From: Chitinophaga ginsengisegetis
Lineage (GTDB): Bacteria; Bacteroidota; Bacteroidia; Chitinophagales; Chitinophagaceae
DNA: 64,000 bases
NCBI RefSeq assembly: GCF_900168065.1
Contig: NZ_FUZZ01000001.1
Coordinates: forward strand, 2,352,623-2,416,622
Direction of reading: 5' to 3'
The notes under the pieces are model-generated. The model was not told the origin of the DNA and ran no database searches. It saw only the letters and a list, made by a program, of their open reading frames with translations. The number at the start of each line of letters is the position of its first letter. Positions within the stretch are counted from its first letter, which is position 1. This document shows positions 52,952 to 63,014 of this stretch, piece by piece. Both the position numbers and the translations under genes were made by a program.

Positions 52952-54046
52952 TTATTTACTGATGCTCTCTAACTGGGACTTATAATGCTTTGCCTGCCTT
53001 TCAGCATTCCTGCTTCCCATCTGAAAATACTCCCTGATAGCAGTTTTCTGGGCATCTGTAGCCTTAGATACTTTACCCGCCAGGATACCATCCAGTATAC
53101 CTTTAAAGACATCATTATCCGGTAAATACACTATATACCGCTTATAGTAATCAATCATCCCATCCAGGTCCTTGTTAACAACATACAACGCAACCCTGCA
53201 GAGGTGGGCCTCCTGCTTCATCGGATCCAGCTTCAGCAATGCAATGGTATATGCTATATCCTCCACCTGCCGGGGCGTGTAAAACACATTATACCTGGCG
53301 CCATTTTCATTTGCGATCAGATACATATGCTTACGGACTTTGTCAAATATCATCCTGTTGGTAACTTCTGTACCCAATGCCTTGTCAATGCTGCTTTTAT
53401 CTAACATCAGCTTTCTGAAGAAAGGGCTGCCAAATTCCACCGCTCCCAGCGTCAATTCTAAATAGTCAACACTGAATCGCTCATAATCCATCGCATTGTC
53501 AAAAATCTCACTCAGCACAACAGACGGATCCTTTGCATTTTCGTATAGCGCCTTTGCATAAGGCAATCCTGTACGAAAATTCTTATCCTTCTCGTAAGCT
53601 GCCTTCAACTTTGCCATTGAATTATCAGGGTTTAAAGCCACCTTCACCTTTTCAATAAACTCCTCTGCACCCGCTTTTCCTACTACCCTGTTAATTTCCT
53701 CCCCTTTTGCATCGAGGATCAGAAATGTCGGGAACATTTTGACATCATATTTCTTAGCGATATCAATGCCCTCTCCTTTTTCCATATCGAATTTGACAGG
53801 AATAAACTTAGGATTGAAGAAGTCTCCTGATACTTTTTTAGGAAATTCTTGTTTGGCCATTTCAATACAAGGTCCACACCAGCTGGTATAGCAATCAACA
53901 AAGATCAGTTTTGGCGTTGCCGGATCAGCAGCTTTCGACATGGCCTGTTGAAGCGTCAGCTCCTGGAATATTATTCCCTGTGCAATAGTATGCTGTTTAC
54001 CCAAAACGCCTATTGTTAACAGAATGGAAATGAAAAAAAATTTCAT
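52952..54046 (-). CDS. Thioredoxin-fold protein, periplasmic, with helical C-terminal domain
   Basis: A 364-residue protein with a signal peptide (GVLGKQHTIAQ, cleavage near 23). The thioredoxin domain spans about 28-145 with active site TSWCGPCIEMAKQEF (CGPC at 57-60) and cis-proline loop VKMFPTFLILD. A helical, possibly TPR-like region spans about 150-360 (ALYVVNKDLDGMIDYYKRYI). It is likely a thiol-disulfide reductase or chaperone in the periplasm. It is 13 bases downstream of the TlpA-like gene. Confidence 0.88.
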   Translation of the reverse strand: MKFFFISILLTIGVLGKQHTIAQGIIFQELTLQQAMSKAADPATPKLIFVDCYTSWCGPCIEMAKQEFPKKVSGDFFNPKFIPVKFDMEKGEGIDIAKKYDVKMFPTFLILDAKGEEINRVVGKAGAEEFIEKVKVALNPDNSMAKLKAAYEKDKNFRTGLPYAKALYENAKDPSVVLSEIFDNAMDYERFSVDYLELTLGAVEFGSPFFRKLMLDKSSIDKALGTEVTNRMIFDKVRKHMYLIANENGARYNVFYTPRQVEDIAYTIALLKLDPMKQEAHLCRVALYVVNKDLDGMIDYYKRYIVYLPDNDVFKGILDGILAGKVSKATDAQKTAIREYFQMGSRNAERQAKHYKSQLESISK

Positions 54047-54059
54047 ATGCTGTTAAGTA

Positions 54060-55406
54060 TTAAATTTTTGACTCGATTAACTCTTTTAATTTCGGATCAG
54101 AGGGCCTGATGGCATCATAACTCACCATTTTACCGTTTTTGTCAAACAGGATGAACCGTGGCACTTCTGTTATTTCGTAATCCTGGATCAAACTTCCCTG
54201 GTTGTTAGAGTATAAATGGATGCCCGATAAGTTCTTTGTCTCTACCATATTCGTCCATTTATCCTTCTCGGTGTCTATTGAAATACTGAGGAAAACAACC
54301 TCTTTCCCCTCGAATGATTTCTCGAGTGCTTCCAGCGCCGGCTGTTCTGCAAGACAAGGTTTACACCAGGTAGCCCAAACATCAACCAATACTACCTTGC
54401 CCCGGAAATCTTTGAGATGATGTACTTTACCATTTCTATCAGGATATGCAAAATCAATTGACTCGCCGCCGGGTTCCTTCAAAATGGCTCTTTTCTCAAA
54501 AACTTTCATCCTGCTCTTCTGCTGATCTGTGACCATATATTGTTTGTTCTTACTTACAAAAGCAGCCATTTTCTGATATTCCCTGCGAGCTAATACTGTA
54601 AGCACATAGTCAGCTCTCATCTTTGGGTTAGTGATCTCAGGAACAATGACGTTCTCCAGGTATCCATTCTCTAAATTATAAACGAAGTGTTTTACAAATG
54701 CTGAATTCTGAATATAACTATAACCAAAAGGGAGTGTCCATATCTGCTGATCTGAATAATTCTCGGTCTTAAACATGTTGGAAATAAAAGCCGGGTATTG
54801 ATCATGCCGGGCATATCCCAACCCTTGTAAAAACGGACCTAAGGCATCGTATCTGAAACTGTATGGCAGCATCATTTTTAGATAGTGGTCAAATTTTGTG
54901 TTGCCTGTTTTGATATTGTTCACAAATGCTTCTGCCGGTTTTACCAGGGAATCAAGTGTAGGGGCATAATCGTCCGCTGCCCGTTTCCAGCCATCTTTGG
55001 CATAGTTAAAATTTCTAAGTGGCGCTACTATTTTATTCCAATCAGCAAACACCTTATTCTCCGCATTTACTTTGCCGGAGTAGGTGATCTTCCCTAAGCC
55101 TGCATCGATCGTCAGTGAATCGCCTTTCCGCATATATACCGGATATACTTCATCAGCGAATCCGATATAGCGGATCACATTCAGATCACTGTCTGCCAGC
55201 TGCGCCTGAAAGGAATGGTCTTGCCTGGCTACCGGGATCATAGACACAGGTACCATACCACCATCAGCTGCCTTGAAAAGGTACATCTGGCTGGTACCCA
55301 TTGTAATGGTATTTTCTTTCACAAACTTACCTTTGATCACGGCATGCTGCGCCCAGGCCGCCGCTGAAATACCCAGCAGCAGGATAGATAAAACTGTCTT
55401 TTTCAT
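54060..55406 (-). CDS. TlpA-like thiol-disulfide oxidoreductase
   Basis: A 448-residue protein with a signal peptide (LGISAAAWAQ, cleavage near 19). A beta-rich N-terminal domain of the DUF4369-like type is about 20-115, then a helical middle part. A TlpA thioredoxin domain spans about 315-446 with DVWATWCKPCLAEQPALEAL and cis-proline YEITEVPRFILFD. The CKPC active site differs from the CGPC of the next gene, so the two may have different redox roles. It lies in the same operon as SusC/SusD and the serine protease. Confidence 0.9.
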   Translation of the reverse strand: MKKTVLSILLLGISAAAWAQHAVIKGKFVKENTITMGTSQMYLFKAADGGMVPVSMIPVARQDHSFQAQLADSDLNVIRYIGFADEVYPVYMRKGDSLTIDAGLGKITYSGKVNAENKVFADWNKIVAPLRNFNYAKDGWKRAADDYAPTLDSLVKPAEAFVNNIKTGNTKFDHYLKMMLPYSFRYDALGPFLQGLGYARHDQYPAFISNMFKTENYSDQQIWTLPFGYSYIQNSAFVKHFVYNLENGYLENVIVPEITNPKMRADYVLTVLARREYQKMAAFVSKNKQYMVTDQQKSRMKVFEKRAILKEPGGESIDFAYPDRNGKVHHLKDFRGKVVLVDVWATWCKPCLAEQPALEALEKSFEGKEVVFLSISIDTEKDKWTNMVETKNLSGIHLYSNNQGSLIQDYEITEVPRFILFDKNGKMVSYDAIRPSDPKLKELIESKI

Positions 55407-55463
55407 ATTTGATTTTAATTATTATTTATAGTATGTTTTTGCCGGGATCTGCTTCCTTACCGG

Positions 55464-56387
55464 CTACTTAAGAGGCACCCCCATATCAGTAAGTATCTGT
55501 TTGATATAACTGTATTTAATCATGATATTATCCTGGTTTCCATAAAGCTGTTTAAACTGCGCCTCTGAATTGCCCAGCGCGGCCTCCAGGTACATACACA
55601 CATCCATCCATGTTGAAATCGGCGTGTAATACGTATTTCTTGGATCGGTACCCAGGAATCCAATGGCCTGTGGTGTAGCCGCCACCCCTGGTGGCAGACC
55701 TGTTACCAGGCTGGCAAGCTGGAATTGATACACACCATATACATCGCGCGAGGTCACAAATTTTCTGGAGGCATTGTAAAATTTTTCCAGGGTAGCGCTG
55801 TATTTATCACTGAGTACTGCATTGGTAAGAAAAGCACGCAGGATAGCTCCTTTATAAGCAGCCCTGGTGGCTTCGTTCATACCAGGGATTTGTGGCACAG
55901 CGCCTATAACAATTGTATTGAATCCCTTAAAGGCATATTTACCAAATGCATTGCTGTTCAGTGTATCTACAAGCAGGATACTGGGTATATGCACTCCCTT
56001 CGGCAGTGCCGGTATGATCTCTGTCCTCAGAAAATCCAATGCAGCAGGCGCATCTGCTTTTGAACAATAAGTAAATGACTGCACTATTGGTGGCGCTCCG
56101 GATTGCAGGCCACCCAATGAGTAGCTCATCGACAAAACTTCATAATAAGTATAATCATGTCCAAACACATCCCGCCGCTGCTGGGAACCAATGGTATCAT
56201 TGATGTATATAGGTATCCCGGTTTCCTTGTAGAAAAGGTAATTGGCATGAATCGTTGCATCATTTGGATCATCCGCCACCACAAGCCAGTTTTTATCATA
56301 GTCAGGAAAAACTGTTTCTTCCTCCTTTCTGCATGATGCCGCCAAAGTCAATAAAGAAAAGGCGATCAGAGATATTTTATTTTTCAT
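55464..56387 (-). CDS. SusCD-linked lipoprotein, possible inactive metallopeptidase relative
   Basis: 307 residues from the ATG at 56387; the longer frame overlaps susD. Lipobox LTLAASC (C19). The mature part reads NWLVVADDPNDATIHANYLF then YKETGIPIYINDTIG, with FKGFNTIVIGAVPQIPG in the middle. Its position directly after susD and its general plan recall the substrate-import-associated zinc metallohydrolase lipoproteins, but no HExxH motif is present, so either the resemblance is superficial or the zinc site has been lost. It is probably a surface ligand-binding component of the SusC/SusD complex. Confidence 0.6.
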   Translation of the reverse strand: MKNKISLIAFSLLTLAASCRKEEETVFPDYDKNWLVVADDPNDATIHANYLFYKETGIPIYINDTIGSQQRRDVFGHDYTYYEVLSMSYSLGGLQSGAPPIVQSFTYCSKADAPAALDFLRTEIIPALPKGVHIPSILLVDTLNSNAFGKYAFKGFNTIVIGAVPQIPGMNEATRAAYKGAILRAFLTNAVLSDKYSATLEKFYNASRKFVTSRDVYGVYQFQLASLVTGLPPGVAATPQAIGFLGTDPRNTYYTPISTWMDVCMYLEAALGNSEAQFKQLYGNQDNIMIKYSYIKQILTDMGVPLK

Positions 56388-56397
56388 GTGCACTGGA

Positions 56398-57981
56398 TTA
56401 TAGTGGTTGAATCTGACGAACAGGACGAATTGGATTAGTAAGAGCGCCACGATTGAACTCTATGGCATAGTTAGGAATCGGCACCTGCCAGCCAGCCCCG
56501 TCCTCCGCAACGGATTTAAGTACATAATTACCCACCAGCGTATGCGTGTTAGATGGCGCATCATAACTGTAGACAGGATGTTTGATAACAAAGGAAGATG
56601 GTAATGGATATTTTGAATTCACCGCATAACGTCTGAGATCAAACCAGCGATGTCCCTCAAAACACAGTTCACGACGCCGTTCAGCACGGATAAAATTAAC
56701 AAGCGCCTCATTGGATGAAGGGAGCTGGTCTGTACCGGCATTCCTGAAGCGTTTCATGCGCAGAAGCTGTAATTCAGCCCGTGCCTCGCCGTCCGCCCCC
56801 GTCATAGCCAATGCTTCTGCGCGATTCAATATTACTTCTGCGTAGCGGAAAGAAAAAATGCAGGATACCTGGTCAGGATCATTATACGTGCTCCAGGCGC
56901 GGTATTTGGCCGGTAACCAGGACTTACTTTTAGCAGCCCTGCTGAAGAAAGCAACACGTCTCAGATCCGCCGTATCATAAATACTCACTAAATCATTAGA
57001 AGCTTTGAAGGCAGAAACCCGGTTATCATTGCCGCTCCACTGAGAAAGTGAATCGTTCATAAAAACGGCAGGAATAACATATGAGCCCATGGTGAAAATA
57101 GACTCACCAGCGCCCCGGTAGGTGAAGCTGTTGCCCGCTACATACTGATTGAGGTCAGTAAGGTTGTAGCCCATTGTTTCAAAATCCTTCACAGTTGCAA
57201 CAACTTTATCATATTGCTCTGTATACAGGTATACCCGGCTTTGCAAAGCCTTAACAGCTGCAATGCCCACCCTTATCCTGTTGTCTGGATTATACCCTTC
57301 CAGGTAGGTGGCCGCTTCATTAAGATCTGCTATGATCTGATTGTAGACCTTCTCATTATTATCACGGGTAAAATATTGGTCGTCTATCTTTTCAGAAACT
57401 TTTACAGGTACACCCTGGTCTGTTGTAGCAGTACTTTTCCGGTAGGGAGCTCCATAAATATTTTGCAGCATAAAATAATAATATCCCCTGAGAAAATAAG
57501 CTTCGCCGCGTAAATGCTTTAACTGCAGATTTTGGGCTGAACCGTCGGCCATTTTAGCCGCCTGGAAAAGAATTGCATTCAAAGCTCCAATACGTTTGTA
57601 CAATCTACGCCAGGCAGTTTCTTCCCACGTGGCGTTCAGAATATCAACCGCAGGCACCTGGCCCCAGTTATGAAAACCGGACAGTTTGTAAAGTGGGGTG
57701 GCCTGACTTGTTTCCACGACGTCCGCCACAAATGCTTCACTGTCGTCATCCATTACATGCAGCCATGGAGCAAAGACACTTAATTCTGATGATATATCCG
57801 ACAGGGTGGACTGGCTGTAGATAGATAGTTGTATATTATTTATAAAAGCTTCGCCGATCATCAGACTCTCGAGATCTGCCGTGGTGGAGGCATACTTTTG
57901 ATCTGTAGTATATTCCTCCAGGAATTTGCGGCATGACGACAACAACAGTAAGCACGTAAGCAGAACAAATACATTTTTCAT
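56398..57981 (-). CDS. RagB/SusD family lipoprotein (protease-linked locus)
   Basis: A 527-residue protein with a lipobox (LLLLSSC, C17) and start RKFLEEYTTDQKYASTTADL. TPR-like helices (HLRGEAYFLRGYYYFMLQNI) and the C-terminal RAERRRELCFEGHRWFDLRR followed by VPIPNYAIEFNRGALTNP. It is the lid partner of the SusC encoded 12 bases upstream. Its neighbours are proteolytic and redox proteins rather than glycosidases, so peptides or proteins are plausible ligands. Confidence 0.93.
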   Translation of the reverse strand: MKNVFVLLTCLLLLSSCRKFLEEYTTDQKYASTTADLESLMIGEAFINNIQLSIYSQSTLSDISSELSVFAPWLHVMDDDSEAFVADVVETSQATPLYKLSGFHNWGQVPAVDILNATWEETAWRRLYKRIGALNAILFQAAKMADGSAQNLQLKHLRGEAYFLRGYYYFMLQNIYGAPYRKSTATTDQGVPVKVSEKIDDQYFTRDNNEKVYNQIIADLNEAATYLEGYNPDNRIRVGIAAVKALQSRVYLYTEQYDKVVATVKDFETMGYNLTDLNQYVAGNSFTYRGAGESIFTMGSYVIPAVFMNDSLSQWSGNDNRVSAFKASNDLVSIYDTADLRRVAFFSRAAKSKSWLPAKYRAWSTYNDPDQVSCIFSFRYAEVILNRAEALAMTGADGEARAELQLLRMKRFRNAGTDQLPSSNEALVNFIRAERRRELCFEGHRWFDLRRYAVNSKYPLPSSFVIKHPVYSYDAPSNTHTLVGNYVLKSVAEDGAGWQVPIPNYAIEFNRGALTNPIRPVRQIQPL

Positions 57982-57993
57982 GGTGCTTATATT

Positions 57994-60900
57994 TTAAAAT
58001 GAAACGTTAATACTACCGGTATAGGTAGGTCTTATCGAAAGGTTGATATTGGGAGAGCCGCCTGACTGTTCCGGGTCCTGACCTTTTAACAGCCTGTTGG
58101 TGATGGTGAACAGGTTTGTTCCGGTAATGCTGACATAGGCTGAAGCAAATCCTAACTTCCGCATCATTTTTTCATTGAAGTTGTACCTGAACGAGGCAGA
58201 CTGAAGTTTCACATAATCAGCGCTTACCAGCCTTACATCCGAGTTGTCATACATGTCGTATACGCTGCCTGCAAAAGAATAAGCACTTGCCGGATAAATA
58301 TTCCACCAGGGAATGTTAAGAGCGTTAGTGGCCTGTAAACCGGGAATATTGGTATAGTTCTCGTCACCCGGCCGGCGCCATCTGTCTACAAATTCTTTCC
58401 GCAGGTTTTGCTGTGGATAAGTAATAGCAGAAGCATATCCGGACGCTATTTTCAGCATCCTGATCTTGTTGCCAAGAGAATAGGTAATATTGCAGGACAG
58501 ACCAAAATTACGCCAGCCGAAATAGTTGGAGATACCACCTTGTATAAAAGGCTCTCTGCGACCGGACTCACTCATCACGGACAGATATACATCCTCCCTT
58601 TTCATCTGGGAGTATTTCTTGTTGTATTCATCTGCCAGTCCTGGTTCTGCACCATAAAAAATGGGAGAACCATCAACAGGGCTCAGACCTTTAAATTTAT
58701 AGGAGTAAAAAGTATTGATCGGCTTCCCGGACAATTGTACAGAACCATTCAGGAAATCATCATAGGTAATGTTGTCTACCAGCACATTGTTCCTGTTATT
58801 GATGGCCCTGTTCAAAACTTTGTTCAATACCTGTCCCAATTGCGGATCTATACGCCATACAAATCCGCGGCGGGAACTACTTAAAGAGGCGTTATCAATA
58901 GCCTTTATCGACAATGCTACCTCTATACCTTTATTTTCAAGGGTCCCGCTATTGATAACATACTTTTCTACCCCATTGATCTCAGATACTGTTTTGTCAA
59001 GAAATGCATCTTTGGTTCTCTTATAGAAATAGGCAAGCGATCCGCTGAGTTTTCCTTTTAAGATCGAAAATTCCAGGCCGGCATTAAACGATGACGTCTT
59101 TTCCCATTTAAGATCCGGGTTAGGGTAGTTTATAATATTGGAAGATGTTTCATTATAGTAGGGATTTGTATTCAGGTTCTGGCGGATCACCATGTTGGCA
59201 GACTGGCCAGGCAACATATTCCCCTGCCAGCCCCAGGATCCTTTGAGCGCAAGGTCATTGATCCAGGCGACATCACTAAGTACATCGTTCTTCATGTTCC
59301 ACCGGCCTGAAACCGCCCAGATAGGCAGAAAGCGATTGTTGGTCCTGGATCCAAAAAGGTTGGATTGTTCCCCCCTGATATGGACATTCAGCAGATAGCG
59401 GTTATCATACGAATAACCCGCTGTACCAAACCAGGCAAAATCATTGGTGAGCTGGCGGTTAAAATAGCCCAAGGCAGGTTTTGTCGACATCCATTGCTGA
59501 TAATATCCTGTGTAGGTGGTAGGTACAATATCAAAGTACCCACCCATCTCTCTGAAATAACCTCTCCTGGTAATATTGAACCCATCGTATCCATTAGATT
59601 TTACTTCCACACCACCAGTAGCTGTTAAAGAGTGTCTGCCGGATTTATCCAATGTTGTTATGTAATTTACCTGCAAACGGCCGGTATAACTTTTATTCCG
59701 CGTTTCATACTTCTGCAGTTCACCTCCGACCGGGGCCAGGTCCCACCTGGTTGTCTGATCAGCGCGCAGCTTAAATATATAATAGGAATCTTTGGTATAG
59801 TACAATTCCCTGTTGTTGTTGCTGATGCCAAAGGCGAAAGTGCCTTCCACATCTAATCCCTTTGTTATCCGCCATTTTAACAGGGCCTTGATGTTGGCAG
59901 AAATGAGGTCAGTATGATCATTACTGTTATCACGCTCGTTCAGGATATTGTAATTATAATTGAGCAACCCATTGGTTTGCGGGTAATAAAAGAGACTTCC
60001 ATCCGGGTTATAAGCCGGGATCGTACGGCTGGTATTATAGGCATAGTTCATGATACCCAGATCCGATGGCGTATAATTCCTCACCTGGTAGCTACCGTTG
60101 AATGCGATCTGGGCCATGAACTTCTTATAGTCAGCGGTGACATTCAGCATGGAGGAGTAACGTTTGTTATTTTCTCCATTGATCACGCCATTTTCGTTGA
60201 GATAACCGATCGAGGAATAATACTTGATATCATTTGATCCACCTGAGAGGTTTAGCGTATGATTTTGGGTAAAAGCGTCTCGTGTAATGAGTCCCAGCCA
60301 GTCTGTGTTCACATTCGCATAATAATCACTTAAGCGTTTGAACTCATCATAGGGAATCTTCCCTTCGTAGTAATCCTGCAAGGCCCTTTCATATCCTGAC
60401 CATTGTGTTATATTGTTATAATGCATGCCACGTTCCACCATTTCTTTGGATACGTCCATGCGCTCCCTGGAAGTCATCATATACATGCCTCTATCAGCAT
60501 ATCTCGGGCGTCGTGTATACCCGGATGACAAGGAGTAAGATATCATAGGCTTTCCGGGCTTCCCTTTTTTGGTAGTGATCACTATCACACCATTGCCGGC
60601 TTTTGCCCCGTATAGCGCAGTTGCAGAAGCATCCTTCAGCACATCGATCTGCTCAATATCGTCAGGATTCAAGCCTGCAATTGCATTACCCAGCAGGTTC
60701 ACAAAATCGAGGTCATTGATCTGCTGCGGATCTACATTCACAGGATCTGTCAGTACAATACCATCGAGCACCCAGAGAGGTTCACGGTTGCCAAGAATGG
60801 TGGATGTTCCTCGTATTCTTAGTTTGGGAGCTGCGCCTACCTGGCCGGAGTTCTGCATGAATATCATTCCAGGTACCCTACCCTCCAGCAATTTGTCAAT

Positions 60901-61668
60901 AGTATTCACTCCAGGGGTTCTGATATCGTCCATCCTGATAGTAGTGACAGCACTGGTAAGATGACGTCTGTCTATTTTCAGATAACCTGTATTAACCACT
61001 ACGTTTACCTCGTTAAGGTCTGCGGTAGTCAGTGCAAGGGTTACTATCCGGGCTCTCTGGGCGCCTATCTCCAAATCTGCATATCCGAGCAGATGTATCT
61101 GAAGGATATCATTGGCATACTTGCCCGGAATAATAAATTCACCGTTTTTATTCGTTCTGGTACCGAAGTTGGTATTTTTGACTTTTATGGTAGCTGCCTC
61201 CAGTGGTACTCCGGCGTCGTTGGTAACACGGCCGTTAACGTCAGATAATAAACCGGCATTCTGGTCTGCAACGGTTTGATTTTTCTCCGTAATGATGATC
61301 AAACCGTCTCTGACTTCATAGCTCAACGGTTGTTCTGACAAAAGTTTTTGCAACGCGCCGGTAAGCGGCTCTTTTACCAGCTTCAGTGTAACGGGCCTGG
61401 CCTTTTTCAGAATGCGGTCATTGTAAGAAAAATCATACTTCGTTTGTTTACTGATTTCTTCTGCCACCTTCACAAAGGGAGCATTCTTCACATTCAACGT
61501 AACTGTTTGCGCCCATACAGACGTGAACAGTTGTAAGAACAGAACAGGAAAAAGGATAGAAAAAAATTTGTGCGGAAAGGATAATGTGCTACCATCTTTG
61601 TTCTTTGCCGAATGCTTACGGTAAAGTACATACCTTCCTTTGCCTTTGCGAAAAAGGGAAGCGCCCAT
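57994..61668 (-). CDS. SusC TonB-dependent receptor with STN domain (protease-linked locus)
   Basis: A 1224-residue protein with ATG at 61668. A long basic N-region and signal helix reach about 53 (FFSILFPVLFLQLFTSVWAQ). STN domain about 55-128 (TVTLNVKNAPFVKVAEEISK), carboxypeptidase-D-like about 140-220 (VPLEAATIKVKNTNFGTRT), plug with VVNTGYLKIDRRHLTSAV, EPLWVLDGIVLTDPVNVD and AGNGVIVITTKKGKPG, then the barrel. The plug start matches the STN-type SusC subgroup of the TlpA-linked locus. It should signal to the FecR encoded upstream. Confidence 0.94.
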   Translation of the reverse strand: MGASLFRKGKGRYVLYRKHSAKNKDGSTLSFPHKFFSILFPVLFLQLFTSVWAQTVTLNVKNAPFVKVAEEISKQTKYDFSYNDRILKKARPVTLKLVKEPLTGALQKLLSEQPLSYEVRDGLIIITEKNQTVADQNAGLLSDVNGRVTNDAGVPLEAATIKVKNTNFGTRTNKNGEFIIPGKYANDILQIHLLGYADLEIGAQRARIVTLALTTADLNEVNVVVNTGYLKIDRRHLTSAVTTIRMDDIRTPGVNTIDKLLEGRVPGMIFMQNSGQVGAAPKLRIRGTSTILGNREPLWVLDGIVLTDPVNVDPQQINDLDFVNLLGNAIAGLNPDDIEQIDVLKDASATALYGAKAGNGVIVITTKKGKPGKPMISYSLSSGYTRRPRYADRGMYMMTSRERMDVSKEMVERGMHYNNITQWSGYERALQDYYEGKIPYDEFKRLSDYYANVNTDWLGLITRDAFTQNHTLNLSGGSNDIKYYSSIGYLNENGVINGENNKRYSSMLNVTADYKKFMAQIAFNGSYQVRNYTPSDLGIMNYAYNTSRTIPAYNPDGSLFYYPQTNGLLNYNYNILNERDNSNDHTDLISANIKALLKWRITKGLDVEGTFAFGISNNNRELYYTKDSYYIFKLRADQTTRWDLAPVGGELQKYETRNKSYTGRLQVNYITTLDKSGRHSLTATGGVEVKSNGYDGFNITRRGYFREMGGYFDIVPTTYTGYYQQWMSTKPALGYFNRQLTNDFAWFGTAGYSYDNRYLLNVHIRGEQSNLFGSRTNNRFLPIWAVSGRWNMKNDVLSDVAWINDLALKGSWGWQGNMLPGQSANMVIRQNLNTNPYYNETSSNIINYPNPDLKWEKTSSFNAGLEFSILKGKLSGSLAYFYKRTKDAFLDKTVSEINGVEKYVINSGTLENKGIEVALSIKAIDNASLSSSRRGFVWRIDPQLGQVLNKVLNRAINNRNNVLVDNITYDDFLNGSVQLSGKPINTFYSYKFKGLSPVDGSPIFYGAEPGLADEYNKKYSQMKREDVYLSVMSESGRREPFIQGGISNYFGWRNFGLSCNITYSLGNKIRMLKIASGYASAITYPQQNLRKEFVDRWRRPGDENYTNIPGLQATNALNIPWWNIYPASAYSFAGSVYDMYDNSDVRLVSADYVKLQSASFRYNFNEKMMRKLGFASAYVSITGTNLFTITNRLLKGQDPEQSGGSPNINLSIRPTYTGSINVSF

Positions 61669-61720
61669 AAGTGAATAGTTGGTTTTTGGTTGATTATAAA
61701 TATAAGATTCCCACCAGCTG

Positions 61721-61737
61721 GCATGTTATCAACATGC
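61721..61737 (-). other. Leader inverted repeat between fecR and susC
   Basis: A perfect 7-bp inverted repeat GCATGTT-ATC-AACATGC, 53 bases upstream of the susC start codon. It has no T-run. It is placed like the inverted repeats in the other two sigma/FecR loci, though the sequences differ. Confidence 0.35.
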
Positions 61738-61776
61738 AACTCCAAATGACAGCCAATAAATGATTTTGGTAATTTA

Positions 61777-62937
61777 CTAATGCACTACGCTAATATTCCT
61801 TTCCTTTACTTCGAATTTTATATCTCCTATTTTTTCAAGTGCGTGCAGCACAGTTGACAATTTTTTATCTCTCCTGATAGACGCATGAACTTTAATATCT
61901 TCCGGAACTCCGGTGTAATCCACCTTCAGGTCATACCATCGTGCTACCTGGCGCAACACCTCAGCCAATGGCGTAGCTTTAAACCGGAAGTCACCATCTT
62001 TCCATGCAGTGTACAATGATACATCAACAACTGCTACATCGAAATTTGCTTTATCCAGTATAGCCTGCTCCCCCGGATGCAATTGTACCGACGCTGCTCC
62101 TTCTCTGCCGTCTAATTTTACGCTGCCGCTTACAAGTGTGGTCACTGTATTGTTCTCATCTTTATAACAGTTGATATTAAAACCAGTGCCCAATACTGTT
62201 ACATCCTGGTTAGATGTATGCACGATAAATGGCTGGGAGGCATTATGCGCTACTTCGAAATATGCCTCCCCATTCAGGATTACCCGCCGGTCTTTTCCAT
62301 TAAATACCGTTGGATATGAAAGCGAAGACGCTGCATTCAGCCAAACCCGTGTGCCATCACTTAAGGTAACACGGTATTGTCCCCCCCTTGGCGTACTTAA
62401 GGTGACCCGTTGGATAGATTCTTTTACAGACAGGGTATCACCATCTTTGTAATGAATACTTTCCCTGTCTACCACAATTTCCTGCTTCTCACCATTCAAT
62501 GGATATACCGTTCCATCTGATGCGATAAGGGTTGCACGATTTGTACCAGGTGGAATATCACGGCTGGCCAACTGCGAGGTGGCATATCGGTTATTTGCAA
62601 ACTCTTTATAGAAATAAAATCCGGACGACAATACGAGTAGTAAGCCTGCGGCGGCGGCTACCCCCTTCCACCATGATATTTGCTTATATTTTGGCGCATG
62701 TGTTATACCTAGTTGTTCCCGGATACCATTCCACGCCTGATCTTTAACTATCCTGGCTCTTGTATCCGGTAATGATGACATGCTGTTCTCCCCTAAAAAA
62801 TGGGATATGAGCAGGGCATCCTGTTCTGCCTGATTTTCTTTACGCTGGAAAAAATCATACAGGTGGGATAATTCCTCATCGGTAATTGTTTCTTCAATAT
62901 ATTTTTTGAAAAGTTCTTCTATATTAATGTTTTCCAT
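61777..62937 (-). CDS. FecR family anti-sigma factor (protease-linked locus)
   Basis: A 386-residue protein. The cytoplasmic N-terminus ELFKKYIEETITDEELSHLY would hold the sigma factor. Transmembrane helix about 89-110 (WWKGVAAAAGLLLVLSSGFYF). FecR domain [39 protein letters not shown] and DVTVLGTGFNINCYK. C-terminal DUF4974-like LAEVLRQVARWYDLKVDY. It lies between its sigma factor (77 bases upstream) and STN-type susC. Confidence 0.93.
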   Translation of the reverse strand: MENINIEELFKKYIEETITDEELSHLYDFFQRKENQAEQDALLISHFLGENSMSSLPDTRARIVKDQAWNGIREQLGITHAPKYKQISWWKGVAAAAGLLLVLSSGFYFYKEFANNRYATSQLASRDIPPGTNRATLIASDGTVYPLNGEKQEIVVDRESIHYKDGDTLSVKESIQRVTLSTPRGGQYRVTLSDGTRVWLNAASSLSYPTVFNGKDRRVILNGEAYFEVAHNASQPFIVHTSNQDVTVLGTGFNINCYKDENNTVTTLVSGSVKLDGREGAASVQLHPGEQAILDKANFDVAVVDVSLYTAWKDGDFRFKATPLAEVLRQVARWYDLKVDYTGVPEDIKVHASIRRDKKLSTVLHALEKIGDIKFEVKERNISVVH

Positions 62938-63014
62938 CTTAGCAAACAGCCCTGTTAATGCATGATTACAGATAAATACACACGGGAAATAAAAAATAGC
63001 ACCCCTGGAAAAAA

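Noticed and set aside
55464..56387. Active zinc metallopeptidase call
   Set aside because: No HExxH or alternative zinc motif could be found in the protein.
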